From contig JACIXZ010000002.1 of assembly GCA_014360205.1 (NCBI GenBank), positions 168,331 through 232,330 on the forward strand: a stretch of 64,000 bases of DNA, read 5' to 3'. Under the pieces are notes generated by a model, which worked only from the letters and a program-made list of their open reading frames with translations, was not told where the DNA came from and ran no database searches. The stretch is from Tissierellales bacterium. Lineage in GTDB: Bacteria; Bacillota; Clostridia; Tissierellales; Tissierellaceae. Positions 7,542-17,984 of the stretch are shown in pieces. The position numbers were made by a program, and so were the translations under genes. The stretch's first letter is position 1. Each line of letters opens with the position of its first letter.

Positions 7542-8765
7542 CTCATTATTAATTTGTACTATTAATTTATTTAGAGCAAAATTAGCAATTTTTTCTTGTA
7601 TTTCTTTCCTTGAGCCTTTAAATTGATTGTAAAAAATGTTTGCTTTATTATTTGAAAAAATGCACACATAATTTTCTCCGATTTTTTTGCCTCTTTCGAC
7701 TTCCGGACCAGCAAAGCCAGTTGTTGTTATACAATAATTAGAATTCGTTCTTTTGAATAACCCTTGGGCCATTTCAAAAGCAACTTGTTCACTTACAACT
7801 CCATATTTATTTATAGTGTCAATTTTAACACCTAATTCTTCGACTTTAGATTCGACTGAGTATGTTATAATGCCTCTGTTAAAAACTTTAGAGGCACCAG
7901 AAATAGAAGTGATTTTAGAGGTTATAATTCCTCCTGTTACTGATTCAGCAATACTTATATTTAGATTTAATCGAATTAACTTATCTACTAGCATTTCTTC
8001 TAGAGAAGAATAATCAAAACCATATATTCTATCATGTATTTTTGATTCAATAATATTTATGAGATGAGACATTTTTGTTTTCAAATCTATTAAGTTATCA
8101 CTCTCACCTATCAATTTTATTTCAACATATCCGTACGATGCATAAGTTGCAATATTAATTTCAGGATATTTCATGTCTATTTTCCTTAATATTGTTTCTA
8201 GTTCAGACTCCCCAATTCCTATAGTGTTTATAGTCTTAACTATTAAATGTTTATCAGTTAATAGTTTTGGTAATACGTACTCTTCAAACATAGGGATCAA
8301 TTCACTTGGAGGACCAGGAAGTAAAAATATTTTATTTCCATTCAATTCTAAAAACAATCCAGGGGCTGTCCCATTCTTGTTAGGAATAATATCTGAGTTT
8401 TTTAGTTTTAAAGCTTGTTTATAATTGTTATCAGTCATTTTTTTATTATTTGATAAAAAATAGTTAAATATCTCGTTCTTTGCCGTTTCATCAATTTCCA
8501 AATTCTCATTTAGCAACTTTGCTAGAGATTCTTTAGTTAAATCATCTTCAGTTGGTCCAAGTCCTCCAGTAACTATAATTATATTTGCTCTCTCAAATGC
8601 AATTTGAAATGCATTTTTTACTAATTCCAAGTCATCAACTACTGAAGTTTGAAAAGTTGGTATTATGTTATGTTCAACAAGTTTTTTGCATATATAAACA
8701 GAATTAGTGTTTACAATACTGCCTAATAATATTTCTGTACCTACATTGATTATTTCTACTTTCAT
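7521..8765 (-). CDS. cinA: CinA-family protein (competence/damage-inducible; NMN amidohydrolase-like)
   Basis: 414 residues with two domains. The N-terminal molybdopterin-binding-like (COG1058) domain has VGTEILLG at about 8-15 and GGLGPTEDD near 70-78. The C-terminal CinA domain has SIAESVTGGII around 260 and TTGFAGPE, typical of the nicotinamide-nucleotide deamidase or pyrophosphatase family that recycles NAD by-products. Start chosen at the ATG at 8765 with AAGGGA upstream; a frame from TTG five codons earlier would put the ribosome site inside the gene. It precedes recA as in many Firmicutes and may share transcripts with it. Confidence 0.95.
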   Translation of the reverse strand: MKVEIINVGTEILLGSIVNTNSVYICKKLVEHNIIPTFQTSVVDDLELVKNAFQIAFERANIIIVTGGLGPTEDDLTKESLAKLLNENLEIDETAKNEIFNYFLSNNKKMTDNNYKQALKLKNSDIIPNKNGTAPGLFLELNGNKIFLLPGPPSELIPMFEEYVLPKLLTDKHLIVKTINTIGIGESELETILRKIDMKYPEINIATYASYGYVEIKLIGESDNLIDLKTKMSHLINIIESKIHDRIYGFDYSSLEEMLVDKLIRLNLNISIAESVTGGIITSKITSISGASKVFNRGIITYSVESKVEELGVKIDTINKYGVVSEQVAFEMAQGLFKRTNSNYCITTTGFAGPEVERGKKIGENYVCIFSNNKANIFYNQFKGSRKEIQEKIANFALNKLIVQINNELTLNNF

Positions 8766-8789
8766 AAAATATCCCTTCAAAAAATTAAT

Positions 8790-9335
8790 TTACATATCAT
8801 TTAAATTGAGCATTTTTATATTTTTATTGACATAATCGTAACCGGATAAAACTGTAAAGAACAATGATATATATAGCATTATATAGTCTAGTGGTATTCC
8901 TAAATAACTGAATGGGAAATTATTAAGTAAAAGTAAGATTATAGCAACTAATTGAGTAATAGTCTTAATCTTACCCCATTTACTTGCAGCAATTGTGACT
9001 CCATTAGAAGCTGCTAAAAGCCTTATTCCAGATATTACAAATTCACGAGTTATTATAATAATAACTACCCATGCAGGTATTTTGCCATTTTCTACCAACA
9101 AAATGAATGCTGATGTGGTAAGTATTTTATCAGCAAGTGGATCTACAAATTTACCGAACGTAGTTATCATATTTCTGCTTCTTGCAATATGTCCATCAAT
9201 AGTATCTGTTATAGATGCGAATATAAATATTGCTAATGCAATATATTCACTATACTGAAAATCTAAATAGAAAAAAACAATAAATAGTGGAACTAAGAAT
9301 ACGCGTAAAATTGTTATCTTATTTGCTAAATTCAT
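8790..9335 (-). CDS. pgsA: CDP-diacylglycerol-glycerol-3-phosphate 3-phosphatidyltransferase
   Basis: 181-residue membrane enzyme that makes phosphatidylglycerol phosphate from CDP-diacylglycerol. The CDP-alcohol phosphotransferase signature is present as DTIDGHIAR followed by GKFVDPLADK (about residues 43-72), and four or five hydrophobic helices cover the rest. Starts inside the last 17 bases of rimO, a coupled arrangement. It uses the product of CdsA, encoded at 31583-32356. A normal member of the family. Confidence 0.96.
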   Translation of the reverse strand: MNLANKITILRVFLVPLFIVFFYLDFQYSEYIALAIFIFASITDTIDGHIARSRNMITTFGKFVDPLADKILTTSAFILLVENGKIPAWVVIIIITREFVISGIRLLAASNGVTIAASKWGKIKTITQLVAIILLLLNNFPFSYLGIPLDYIMLYISLFFTVLSGYDYVNKNIKMLNLNDM

Positions 9336-10656
9336 TTACCACAACCCCCATTAAATCATATTCTTGACTATCAACGATTAAAACATTGATAAATTGACCA
9401 ACATTCAATAATTGACTAGATTTTACATAAATCACACCATCAATTTCAGGACTATCCATGTAACTTCTTGCTTCGTATAAATCTTCCTCAATTCTATTTT
9501 CGATCAGCGCTTTATAAGTTTTGCCTATTTTTGACTTCAATAGTTGTCTTGAAATGTTTTGTTGAAGTTCCATAATTTTTTCCATTCTTAGTAGTTTTAT
9601 ATTGTCATCAATCTGATCTTCGTAGTTATATGAAGCAGTCCCTTCCTCTCGTGAATAAGCAAAAACACCAACTTTATCAAAATTACTATTTTTTATAAAA
9701 TTGTATAATTCATTAAATTCAGATTCAGTTTCACCTGGGAAGCCAACTATGAAAGTTGTTCTTATTATAACATCTGGGATTTCATTTCTTAATTTATATA
9801 TCAAATTTTTAATTTTTTCTTTGTTTATTCGCCTATTCATTCGTTTTAATATTTCACTATTTGCATGTTGTAGTGGAATGTCTAAGTACTTTGCTATTTT
9901 GCTATTATTTTTAATGCTATTTATCAAATTATCATCAATGTGGTCGGGATACAAATATAATACCCTTACAATAAAGTCCCCTTCGATATTTTCTATCCTA
10001 TTTAATAATTCATAAAGTTTATATTCTCCATATAAATCAATACCGTAATCTGTAGTATTTTGTGCTATTAAAATTATTTCTTTAACGTCATTATTCACAA
10101 AATGAGTTATTTCTGCAATAATATCTTCAATTTTTCTACTTCTATTTTTCCCTCTTAATTTCGGAATTATGCAATAAGAACAGTTGTTATTACATCCTTC
10201 TGAAATTTTAACATATTGAACAAATGAATTAACTTCACGTTTTGTGTATTCAGGATATGAACTATTAATTTTATCAATTAATATTGTTTTTTCTTTATTT
10301 TTCAGATTTATAAGTACTTCATTTATTTTATCGATATTTCCTGTTCCTATTATAGCGTCGATTTCTGGTATTTCATCAATCAGCTCATTTGAATACCTTT
10401 GAGCTAAACAACCTGCTAGAACAATATGTTCGCATGAACCAAATTTCTTTAGTTCTGATAATTCTAAAATGGCATCTATTGATTCTATTTTAGCTGGTTC
10501 AATAAATCCACATGTATTTATTACTATAATATTGGCTTTGGTTTGATCATTTGTAAGTTCGAAAATATCCTTATTTAATATAGATATCATTATATTTGTA
10601 TCTACTTCATTTTTTGAGCAACCTAATGTCTCAAAATATACTTTTTTCTTATTCAT
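9319..10656 (-). CDS. rimO: Ribosomal protein S12 methylthiotransferase RimO
   Basis: 445-residue radical SAM methylthiotransferase. Order: UPF0004 domain with ETLGCSKNEVD (C13) and further cysteines near 49 and 83 for one iron-sulfur cluster, radical SAM motif CNNNCSYC near 155-162 for the second, and a C-terminal TRAM domain. LGCSKNEVD is the RimO rather than the MiaB form. It modifies an aspartate of ribosomal protein S12. It overlaps the ftsK stop by one base and pgsA by 17, so it is part of one unit with both. Confidence 0.95.
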   Translation of the reverse strand: MNKKKVYFETLGCSKNEVDTNIMISILNKDIFELTNDQTKANIIVINTCGFIEPAKIESIDAILELSELKKFGSCEHIVLAGCLAQRYSNELIDEIPEIDAIIGTGNIDKINEVLINLKNKEKTILIDKINSSYPEYTKREVNSFVQYVKISEGCNNNCSYCIIPKLRGKNRSRKIEDIIAEITHFVNNDVKEIILIAQNTTDYGIDLYGEYKLYELLNRIENIEGDFIVRVLYLYPDHIDDNLINSIKNNSKIAKYLDIPLQHANSEILKRMNRRINKEKIKNLIYKLRNEIPDVIIRTTFIVGFPGETESEFNELYNFIKNSNFDKVGVFAYSREEGTASYNYEDQIDDNIKLLRMEKIMELQQNISRQLLKSKIGKTYKALIENRIEEDLYEARSYMDSPEIDGVIYVKSSQLLNVGQFINVLIVDSQEYDLMGVVVNEFSK

Positions 10657-12830
10657 TAAATCTTTTCCTCCAAATCATCTTCTGTTAGTAAGACTTTGCG
10701 TGGTTTACTACCTTCATATCCGCCTATAATACCCAGTTCTTCCATTGAGTCTATTAATCTAGCGGCTCTTGCATATCCAATTTTAAACTTTCTTTGTAAA
10801 AGTGATATAGATGCAGTTTGTTCTAATACAACTAATTCTATTGCTTCTTTTAACAATTCATCATCTGAATCATGTTGAAAAGGGTTATCTTTATTAGTCA
10901 CTTTTTCTATAATTTCATTATCATAAGAAATTTCATTATCTTCTTTTAAATACTCTACTATTCTTTCAACTTCTTCATTTGAAACAAATGCCCCTTGAAT
11001 TCTTATAGGTTTTGACATGCTTGAAGGGTAAAAAAGCATATCCCCTTGTCCAAGTAATTTTTCTGCACCTGCCATATCTAAAATTGTTCTAGAATCAACT
11101 TGAGAGGATACCGCAAAACTAATTCTTGAAGGGATATTTGCTTTAATAGTACCTGTTATTACATCTACAGAAGGTCTTTGTGTAGCAACTATTAAATGCA
11201 TTCCAGCTGCTCTTGCCATTTGTGCAAGTCTTGCGATATAATCTTCTACTTCATTCGCGCTAACCATCATTAGATCAGCTAATTCATCTATAATAATGAT
11301 TATTTTTGGTAATTTATTATCAGTATTTCTAAATTTTTTATTATAAGATTGTATATCTCTTACATTGTTTTGAGCAAATAATTTATACCTTCTCTCCATT
11401 TCACCTACAGCCCAATTAAGTGCTTGAGCTGCTTTTTTAGGCTCAGTAACTACTGGAATTAATAAATGTGGAATTCCATTATATACATTTAGTTCAACGA
11501 CTTTCGGATCAATAAGTAGCATTTTTACATTTTCAGGTGAATTTTTGTACAATAAACTCATAATTATGGTATTTATACATACACTTTTACCTGAGCCTGT
11601 AGCCCCTGCGATTAATAAGTGAGGCATTTTTTGTATGTCAGAAACTATTACTTTTCCAGTTATATCTTTTCCTAATACAAAACTCAAATCTGAAGCTGAT
11701 TCCTTGAACTCTTTACTAGAAAGCATATCTTTGAGTGTTACCATATCTTTGAATTTATTTGGAACTTCTATACCAACTGCAGATTTTCCAGGGATTGGAG
11801 CTTCTATCCTGATGTCAGGCATTGCCAAGCTTAGTGAAATATTATCTGATAATGAAACTATTTTACTCAGTTTAATTCCTGGTGCTGGAGTAAGTTCATA
11901 GCAAGTAATACTAGGACCAATATTTACATGTGTTACTTTAGCGTCAATACCAAAATTTTTCATTGTTTCTTCTATGATCTTAGCATTGTTTATTATTTCT
12001 TTTTTATCATTTGCTTCTCCCTTGTTAATAGAATCATTTAACAAATCTATAGGTGGAAATGAATAATTCAAATTGTTTCTTTGCTTATCTTCTGTTGAGT
12101 TAGAAATTAGTACTTTATCATCTTTTTTTCTTTCTTTCATAAGCTTATTTATTTCTTTTGATAAATTATCAGACACCTCTAATGTTGAATAATCTCTAAC
12201 TTCAATTACTTTAGATTGATCATTATTAGCATTTTCACTTACTTTTTCTATTTCATTGTTTTTAGGTTTTTTAATTTTTATTTTTATATTTTCATTATAA
12301 AAATTAAGAAAATTTTCTTTACCTATTAGGGCAATTATAGTAATAACACTTATAAAGCTAATTATCAAATAAGTGCCTATATTACCAAATAATTTATAGA
12401 AAGTGAAACCAAACAATCCACCGATAATACCACCATTGATTTGATTATATGGATTGTTTAATATAAATCTTATTTTTTGGATTAAATTTAATGATGTATT
12501 ATTGGTGCCATCTAAAATAATTAATAAAGATAGAAACAAAATAATAATTGATAAAATTTGTGTTTTTTTATGGTTCCCCATAAGAATAAGTGTTGATATG
12601 TAAATAGCTAACAAAGGAATAACATATGAGCCATTTCCAAACAATAAAAAAAGCATAGAATTTAAAGTATTTCCTATTAACCCAGTTTTGTCAGTAAAAA
12701 ATCCTACTAATACTAAAATAGATAAACCAATGAGTATTATAGCTGTTAAATCATTTTGTAATTTAACGTTTTTTATTTTGGATTGTTTTGATTCGTCACT
12801 TTTTTTTGAAGTCTTTTTTTTAGTTGTCAT
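10656..12830 (-). CDS. ftsK: DNA translocase FtsK/SpoIIIE
   Basis: 724-residue septal DNA pump. The N-terminus has about four membrane helices between residues 28 and 170, followed by a short polar linker (about 180-280) and the alpha and beta motor domains. Walker A GATGSGKS is at 409-416 and Walker B IIIIIDELADL near 505-515. The C-terminal gamma winged helix (about 660-724) should read KOPS/SRS-type sequences. The short linker is typical of SpoIIIE-type proteins of Firmicutes. It follows uppP by 13 bases and runs into rimO. Confidence 0.96.
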   Translation of the reverse strand: MTTKKKTSKKSDESKQSKIKNVKLQNDLTAIILIGLSILVLVGFFTDKTGLIGNTLNSMLFLLFGNGSYVIPLLAIYISTLILMGNHKKTQILSIIILFLSLLIILDGTNNTSLNLIQKIRFILNNPYNQINGGIIGGLFGFTFYKLFGNIGTYLIISFISVITIIALIGKENFLNFYNENIKIKIKKPKNNEIEKVSENANNDQSKVIEVRDYSTLEVSDNLSKEINKLMKERKKDDKVLISNSTEDKQRNNLNYSFPPIDLLNDSINKGEANDKKEIINNAKIIEETMKNFGIDAKVTHVNIGPSITCYELTPAPGIKLSKIVSLSDNISLSLAMPDIRIEAPIPGKSAVGIEVPNKFKDMVTLKDMLSSKEFKESASDLSFVLGKDITGKVIVSDIQKMPHLLIAGATGSGKSVCINTIIMSLLYKNSPENVKMLLIDPKVVELNVYNGIPHLLIPVVTEPKKAAQALNWAVGEMERRYKLFAQNNVRDIQSYNKKFRNTDNKLPKIIIIIDELADLMMVSANEVEDYIARLAQMARAAGMHLIVATQRPSVDVITGTIKANIPSRISFAVSSQVDSRTILDMAGAEKLLGQGDMLFYPSSMSKPIRIQGAFVSNEEVERIVEYLKEDNEISYDNEIIEKVTNKDNPFQHDSDDELLKEAIELVVLEQTASISLLQRKFKIGYARAARLIDSMEELGIIGGYEGSKPRKVLLTEDDLEEKI

Positions 12831-12843
12831 TTAACCACCTATA

Positions 12844-13665
12844 TTAAATAAATTGAGATACTATAACTATTATACCAATAATCCAAAGATAAAACGAAAA
12901 ATAATGTAATTTTTTATTTTCCAACATTTTTATTAGAGCTTTTATGGCAAATATACCTGTTATGGCTGAAATAAAGACACCTATAAAAATAGGCAATTCA
13001 ATCGTAACAGAGGAATTTTCAACAGCTCCTTTAATACCTATTAAGAAAGATCCGAGAACTGCTGGGATTGACAGAATAAATGAAAATTCAGTAGCTAAAG
13101 ATCTATCAAAGTCTCTTAGCAATGCACCAACAATTGTAGAGCCAGATCTTGAAATTCCAGGGAAAATAGCTAATCCTTGCATAAATCCAACAAAAATTGA
13201 ATCCTTAACTGTTACATTTTCTATAGATTTGTTTCCATTTCCTTTTTTTTCGGAAAACCAAAGCAAGAAACCAGTTACTATAAAGGCAATACCTATTGGT
13301 AACACTGAACTAAACATGCTTTCTATAAAATCTTCGAATATCAAGCCAATCAATGCTGTTGGAATTGATGCTATCAATATCAGCACAGCAAACTTTTGAT
13401 TTGAATTTAAAGTAGGAATTTTTTTGCTTTTAAAAATAGAAATAATCAATTTTAAAAAGTCCAAAACAATAGCTTTTATATCTTTAAAATATACTATTAG
13501 AATTGATAAAAGCGTTCCGAAATGAAGCATCTCTGCATAAAACAAATTTCCTTGTGTAATACCAAAAAATTGTTGTAGCAAAGCTAGATGTCCAGAACTA
13601 CTTATAGGTAAAAATTCAGCTATTCCTTGAAAAAATCCTAATACTATTGCTTCTAACCAACCCAT
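12844..13665 (-). CDS. uppP: Undecaprenyl-diphosphatase UppP (BacA family)
   Basis: 273-residue polytopic membrane protein that dephosphorylates undecaprenyl diphosphate, recycling the cell-wall lipid carrier and giving bacitracin tolerance. Signature EFLPISSSGHL at about 17-27 and GISRSGST near 170-177 form the active site; around eight hydrophobic helices are visible. UppS, which makes the same lipid carrier, is at 32357-33097. Start ATG with a GGGG stretch upstream. It lies between dut and ftsK without a visible terminator. Confidence 0.95.
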   Translation of the reverse strand: MGWLEAIVLGFFQGIAEFLPISSSGHLALLQQFFGITQGNLFYAEMLHFGTLLSILIVYFKDIKAIVLDFLKLIISIFKSKKIPTLNSNQKFAVLILIASIPTALIGLIFEDFIESMFSSVLPIGIAFIVTGFLLWFSEKKGNGNKSIENVTVKDSIFVGFMQGLAIFPGISRSGSTIVGALLRDFDRSLATEFSFILSIPAVLGSFLIGIKGAVENSSVTIELPIFIGVFISAITGIFAIKALIKMLENKKLHYFSFYLWIIGIIVIVSQFI

Positions 13666-13698
13666 TTTATACCCCCTGATGTTAATAATGTTCAGAAA

Positions 13699-14130
13699 TT
13701 AAATACCAGTATGTCCAAAGCCACTTTCACCGCGTGAAGTTGGATTTATTTCATCAACTACAATAAAATCGGCTCTTTCATATTTCGAAAAAACCATTTG
13801 AGCAATTCTATCACCGTTTTTAACGACAAACGGCTCCGAACCAAGATTTATTAATATTATTTTTATTTCACCTCTGTAATCGCTGTCGATAGTCCCAATT
13901 CCATTAGCTAGTGTAATACCATGATTTAGCGCTAAACCGCTTCTACCACGAATTTGAGCCTCATACCCATTGGGTAGCTCTATGTAAATACCAGTAGGTA
14001 TCAAAGCTCTTTCCAATGGATAAATGGTAATTGGCTCGTCTACATAAGCATATAAGTCTAATCCTGATGCTCCATCAGTTTTATATTCAGGAATGCCATT
14101 TGTGCTTCTATTTACAATTTTTACTTTCAT
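13699..14130 (-). CDS. dut: dUTP diphosphatase
   Basis: 143-residue trimeric dUTPase that converts dUTP to dUMP and keeps uracil out of DNA. All five motifs are seen in order: GASGLDLYAY (about 21-30), GRSGLALNHGI near 62-72, GTIDSDYRGEI near 79-89, a central GDRIAQMVF, and C-terminal RGESGFGHTG that closes over the nucleotide. It begins 8 bases after the M16 peptidase stop, in the pnp-peptidase-dut order common in clostridia. Confidence 0.97.
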   Translation of the reverse strand: MKVKIVNRSTNGIPEYKTDGASGLDLYAYVDEPITIYPLERALIPTGIYIELPNGYEAQIRGRSGLALNHGITLANGIGTIDSDYRGEIKIILINLGSEPFVVKNGDRIAQMVFSKYERADFIVVDEINPTSRGESGFGHTGI

Positions 14131-14138
14131 TTTTCCTC

Positions 14139-15416
14139 CTAATTTAAAATATCAATTATTTTACTTTCAAATTTCGATTTATTTTTAATATTTCCGACAT
14201 AAGTAATAAATTTTTTATTATTATTGAAGTATTTATCGATAAATCGACTAACACTATCAATAGAAATATCATTTATTGATTTTAAAATTTGTGAGTCTTC
14301 TATGACATTTCCAATGTCTAAAAGCTCTTTTCCATTATCATACATCTTGTTAAATGGATTTTCAACACTTAAAAGGTGATTCCCAATTAGTTGGCCTTTA
14401 AATTTTTCAATATAATGATAAGACATATTATTATCTTTTAAGTCATTTAACACTCTACAAATGATTTCTAATACATTACTTGCATTAGTAGCATCTAATG
14501 CGACATAAATTTCTAAAGCTCCAGCTTCTTTATATGTTTCGACACTAGATTCAATTTCGTAAGCTAACCCTAGTTCTTCGCGGACTGTCTGATATAAAAC
14601 AGAACTCATACTTCCACCAATATAGTTGTTTACTAGCAATCCTGTGAAATAATCCTCAGAATAAGATCCACAGTAAGGCAAAGCAAAACAAAGATGCAAT
14701 TGTTCTGTTTTTTTTCTTACACCTTCAATTTCTAACTTTTTATTGTTTTCATAATTAATGATTAAGTTTTCAGTTAAATTATTATGTTTGTTTGTAAATT
14801 CACTAAATTTTTCGTTTAACTGAAAAATAGCATCATCTATATTTACATTCCCAGATATTGTAATCACGATGTTTTCAGGAGTATATCTTTCATTATAATA
14901 CTCAATGATGTTATTATAGTTAATATTTTTTACAGAATCATCTACACCTAAAATTGGATAAGATAAAGGATTGTTCTTAAACATAACTTTGCTCATCATT
15001 TCAAATACAATATCTTCTGGTAAATCATTATACATCTTTATTTCCTCTATAATCACTTTTTTTTCCTTTTCGATTTCACTTGGCGAAAAAAGTGGATGCA
15101 TTAACATATCGGACAATATATCGACAGCAAGTGTTAAATGATTGAAAGGTACCTTTGAATATAAGCAAGTATGTTCTTTCGTAGTAAAAGCATTTATTTG
15201 TCCACCAATAAAATCTATTTCTTCAGCTATATCACGATTAGTTCTGTTAGTAGTTCCTTTGAAAAGCATATGCTCAATAAAATGTGAGATTCCAATTTTA
15301 TCAAAGCTTTCATAAATTGATCCACTTTTTACCAATATACCTAAATTTGCTGAATTCACATATTTATTGCTTTCGATTACTACTTTAATTCCATTATCTA
15401 AATTTGTTATTAACAT
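14139..15416 (-). CDS. M16-family zinc peptidase (processing-peptidase-like)
   Basis: 425-residue M16B peptidase, similar to B. subtilis YmxG/MlpA. The inverted zinc motif HFIEH is at about 45-49 with downstream glutamates near 120 (EEIKMYN), and a second, inactive homologous half follows with the R/Y region SMSSVLYQTVREELGLAYE. No signal peptide, so cytoplasmic. Gene order pnp-M16-dut is widely conserved in Firmicutes, but the substrate is unclear. The gene begins 54 bases after pnp with AGGTAAT before its ATG, behind a nested hairpin. Confidence 0.9.
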   Translation of the reverse strand: MLITNLDNGIKVVIESNKYVNSANLGILVKSGSIYESFDKIGISHFIEHMLFKGTTNRTNRDIAEEIDFIGGQINAFTTKEHTCLYSKVPFNHLTLAVDILSDMLMHPLFSPSEIEKEKKVIIEEIKMYNDLPEDIVFEMMSKVMFKNNPLSYPILGVDDSVKNINYNNIIEYYNERYTPENIVITISGNVNIDDAIFQLNEKFSEFTNKHNNLTENLIINYENNKKLEIEGVRKKTEQLHLCFALPYCGSYSEDYFTGLLVNNYIGGSMSSVLYQTVREELGLAYEIESSVETYKEAGALEIYVALDATNASNVLEIICRVLNDLKDNNMSYHYIEKFKGQLIGNHLLSVENPFNKMYDNGKELLDIGNVIEDSQILKSINDISIDSVSRFIDKYFNNNKKFITYVGNIKNKSKFESKIIDILN

Positions 15417-15432
15417 TATTACCTCCGCAAAG

Positions 15433-15472
15433 AAATAAACATGAACCTAAGGTTCATGCGAAATGTTTATTA
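15433..15472 (-). other. Nested hairpin between pnp and the M16 peptidase gene
   Basis: ATGAACC pairs with GGTTCAT, and outer AATAAACAT with ATGTTTATT, just after the pnp stop. A short T-rich run follows on the minus strand. It could be a weak terminator or an mRNA processing/stability element. Confidence 0.55.
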
Positions 15473-17572
15473 TTCAGCTGATTCTTGATGATTTTCATCT
15501 GTTAATAGAGCTTTTCTAGATAAATTGATACGCCCTTGATTGTCTATTTCTATAACTTTGACCAAAATTTCGTCACCAACTGATACAATGTCTTCTACTT
15601 TATTTACACGCTCTTTTGCTAATTGAGAAATATGAACTAATCCTTCTTTTCCATTTAACACTTCAACAAAAGCACCAAAAGTTGTTATTTTAGTTACTTT
15701 CCCTAGATAAATGTCACCAACTTCAATTTCTTTAACTATGTTTTGTATTAACTCTATTGCTCTTTTGCTTGCTACTGCATCATTAGATATTATAGAAACT
15801 CTACCATCGTCTTCTATATCTATTTTTACACCAGTTTCATCAATTATTTTATTTATAACTTTTCCTCCAGGACCAATTATATCTCTAATCTTATCTGGAT
15901 TGATTTGAAGCACAGAAATTCTTGGTGCATATATAGAAAGTTCTTCTCTAGGAGCTGAAATAGTTTCCATCATTTTATCCAAGATAAAAAGTCTGCCTAT
16001 TCTTGCTCTTTCAAGTGCTTCTTTTAATATTTCTTCATCTATACCGTCTATTTTTATATCCATTTGAATGGCTGTGATTCCATCTTTTGTACCAGCTACT
16101 TTAAAATCCATGTCTCCAAGGTGATCTTCTAGCCCTTGTATGTCTGATAAAATCGCAACTTTATCGCCTTCTTTAATCAATCCCATAGCAATACCAGCAA
16201 CTGGTGCATTTATTGGAACTCCAGCATCTAACAGTGCTAATGTTGAACCACAAACACTAGCTTGAGATGTTGAACCGTTTGAACTTAAAACTTCAGATAC
16301 TAATCTTAAAGTATAGGGGAATTCACTTTCTGGTGGAATAACTGGTTCTAATGCTCTTTCAGCTAATGCTCCATGACCTATTTCTCTTCTTCCAGGTCCT
16401 CTTGATGGTCTTACTTCTCCGACTGAATAAGCAGGAAAATTGTAATGATGCATATATCTCTTAGACTCTTCTTCTCCAAGGCCATCTATTATTTGTACAT
16501 CACTTGAGGCACCCAATGTAGCAATAGTCAAAACTTGAGTCTGTCCTCGGTTAAATAGACCCGATCCATGAGTTCTTGGGAGAAGGCCTACTTCACAGCT
16601 AATTGGTCTTATTTCATCGAGTTTTCTATTGTCTGGTCTTATGCCATTTTCTATTATATGTCTTCTTACTTGTTCTTTCATAATTGTTTCAAAAACTTCA
16701 TTTATATCTTTTTCGTTATCTGGAAATTTTTGTAATACAATTTCAGATATTTCATTCTTCAAAGCATCGATTGCTTCATCTCTTTTCATTTTATCAACAG
16801 TATAAAGAGCTTCAATTAAACGATCAGTAGTAAGCTCTCTGACTAATATTTCTACATCTTTGTTTGGCATAAACAAATCATACTTGGACTTCTCTTTTCC
16901 GCAGTCTTTAACGATTTCAGATATAAAATCGCATATTTTCTTGATTTCTTCATGACCTTTTAATATTGCTTCTAGCATTACATTTTCAGTCACAAAATTA
17001 GCGCCTGCTTCTACCATCATAATTGCATCTTTTGTCCCTGAAACAATTAAGCTGATGTCAGATATCTCTCTCAATTCGCTATTTGGATTTATTATTAATT
17101 CTCCGTTTACTCTGCCTACTTGTACAGATCCTGTTGGCCCATTAAAAGGGATATCGGATATTGATAATGCAATCGAGGACCCAATCATAGCAGCTATTTC
17201 AGGACTATTGTCTTGGTCAACCGATAAAACTGTAGCTACAACTTGTACATCATTTCTAAATCCTTCTGGGAATAATGGTCTAATAGGCCTGTCTATTAAC
17301 CTAGAAGTCAGTATTGCTTTTTCACTTGGTCGCCCTTCTCTTTTTATAAATCCACCTGGAATTTTTCCAACAGAATATAATTTTTCTTCATAATCAACAC
17401 TCAAAGGGAAGAAGTCTATACCCTCTCTTGGTTGTTTTGACTGAGTTGCAGTTACTAATGTTACCGTGTCACCATATCTTACTAGACAAGAACCATTTGC
17501 TTGTTGAGCAACTTTACCTATCGTAACAGTAAGCTCTCTTCCTGCAAGCATATATTTATATATTTTTTCCAT
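15470..17572 (-). CDS. pnp: Polyribonucleotide nucleotidyltransferase (PNPase)
   Basis: 700-residue phosphorolytic 3'-5' exoribonuclease, homotrimeric. Two RNase PH domains (about 10-230 and 310-540) flank an alpha-helical linker; a KH domain with [10 protein letters not shown] near 565 and an S1 domain beginning [17 protein letters not shown] near 620 follow. It belongs to the RNA decay machinery together with RNase Y (1291-2841). Sits directly after rpsO and its terminator, the classic rpsO-pnp order. AGGTAG-type ribosome site before the ATG. Confidence 0.98.
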   Translation of the reverse strand: MEKIYKYMLAGRELTVTIGKVAQQANGSCLVRYGDTVTLVTATQSKQPREGIDFFPLSVDYEEKLYSVGKIPGGFIKREGRPSEKAILTSRLIDRPIRPLFPEGFRNDVQVVATVLSVDQDNSPEIAAMIGSSIALSISDIPFNGPTGSVQVGRVNGELIINPNSELREISDISLIVSGTKDAIMMVEAGANFVTENVMLEAILKGHEEIKKICDFISEIVKDCGKEKSKYDLFMPNKDVEILVRELTTDRLIEALYTVDKMKRDEAIDALKNEISEIVLQKFPDNEKDINEVFETIMKEQVRRHIIENGIRPDNRKLDEIRPISCEVGLLPRTHGSGLFNRGQTQVLTIATLGASSDVQIIDGLGEEESKRYMHHYNFPAYSVGEVRPSRGPGRREIGHGALAERALEPVIPPESEFPYTLRLVSEVLSSNGSTSQASVCGSTLALLDAGVPINAPVAGIAMGLIKEGDKVAILSDIQGLEDHLGDMDFKVAGTKDGITAIQMDIKIDGIDEEILKEALERARIGRLFILDKMMETISAPREELSIYAPRISVLQINPDKIRDIIGPGGKVINKIIDETGVKIDIEDDGRVSIISNDAVASKRAIELIQNIVKEIEVGDIYLGKVTKITTFGAFVEVLNGKEGLVHISQLAKERVNKVEDIVSVGDEILVKVIEIDNQGRINLSRKALLTDENHQESAE

Positions 17573-17608
17573 AATCTACCTCCAAACATTTTACTTTATA
17601 TAAATCAA

Positions 17609-17630
17609 TAGAGCGGGAAGTCCCGCTCTA
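17609..17630 (-). terminator. Terminator or attenuator between rpsO and pnp
   Basis: A GC-rich perfect stem TAGAGCGGGA/TCCCGCTCTA with a two-base centre follows the rpsO stop by a few bases, then TTGATTTAT on the minus strand. The T-tract is imperfect, so partial termination with read-through into pnp is likely. Confidence 0.75.
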
Positions 17631-17632
17631 AT

Positions 17633-17899
17633 TTAACCTCTGATGCCAAGTTTTTCAATTAAAGAACGATATCTTTCAATGTCTTTGTTTTCTAGATATC
17701 TGAGCAAACCTCTTCTTTGGCCAACCATTTTCAAAAGACCTCTTCTTGAATGATGATCTTTTTTATGTGTTTGAAGATGATCATTTACAGAATTAATTCT
17801 GTAAGTCAAAAGAGCTATTTGAACTTCAGGTGAGCCTGTATCACCTTCATGTGTCTTAAACTCTTCTATTATTCTCTCTTTTTCTTCTTTTGTTAACAT
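17633..17899 (-). CDS. rpsO: Ribosomal protein S15
   Basis: 88 residues, the standard length, with the conserved [11 protein letters not shown] and the C-terminal [15 protein letters not shown] helix that binds 16S rRNA helix 22. Start set at the ATG at 17899, which has GGAGGTG upstream; five more codons before it would contain that site. It has its own promoter and a structured leader, as expected for an S15 gene that represses its own translation. Confidence 0.98.
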   Translation of the reverse strand: MLTKEEKERIIEEFKTHEGDTGSPEVQIALLTYRINSVNDHLQTHKKDHHSRRGLLKMVGQRRGLLRYLENKDIERYRSLIEKLGIRG

Positions 17900-17930
17900 T
17901 TTAAACACCTCCATATATTTAATTCGCCTA

Positions 17931-17967
17931 TATCTAAGCTACCGCCGAGGTACGTATAGCCAAGATA
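17931..17967 (-). promoter_or_regulatory. Probable S15 autoregulatory leader hairpin
   Basis: Between the promoter and the rpsO ribosome site, TATCT-T-GGCTA pairs with TAGCT-T-AGATA around an inner UACC/GGUA hairpin. A long interrupted stem just upstream of the Shine-Dalgarno is typical of r-protein S15 leaders, which differ much between phyla. Binding by S15 is inferred. Confidence 0.5.
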
Positions 17968-17984
17968 AGGTAACTACCATATTG

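Noticed and set aside
12944..13399. A 151-codon plus-strand open frame
   Set aside because: It lies fully inside uppP, which has clear family motifs on the other strand; the plus-strand translation shows no known motif.
17967..17980. Short palindrome GGTAACTACC at the rpsO leader
   Set aside because: Four-base arms with a two-base centre are too small to be a stable hairpin or operator on their own.
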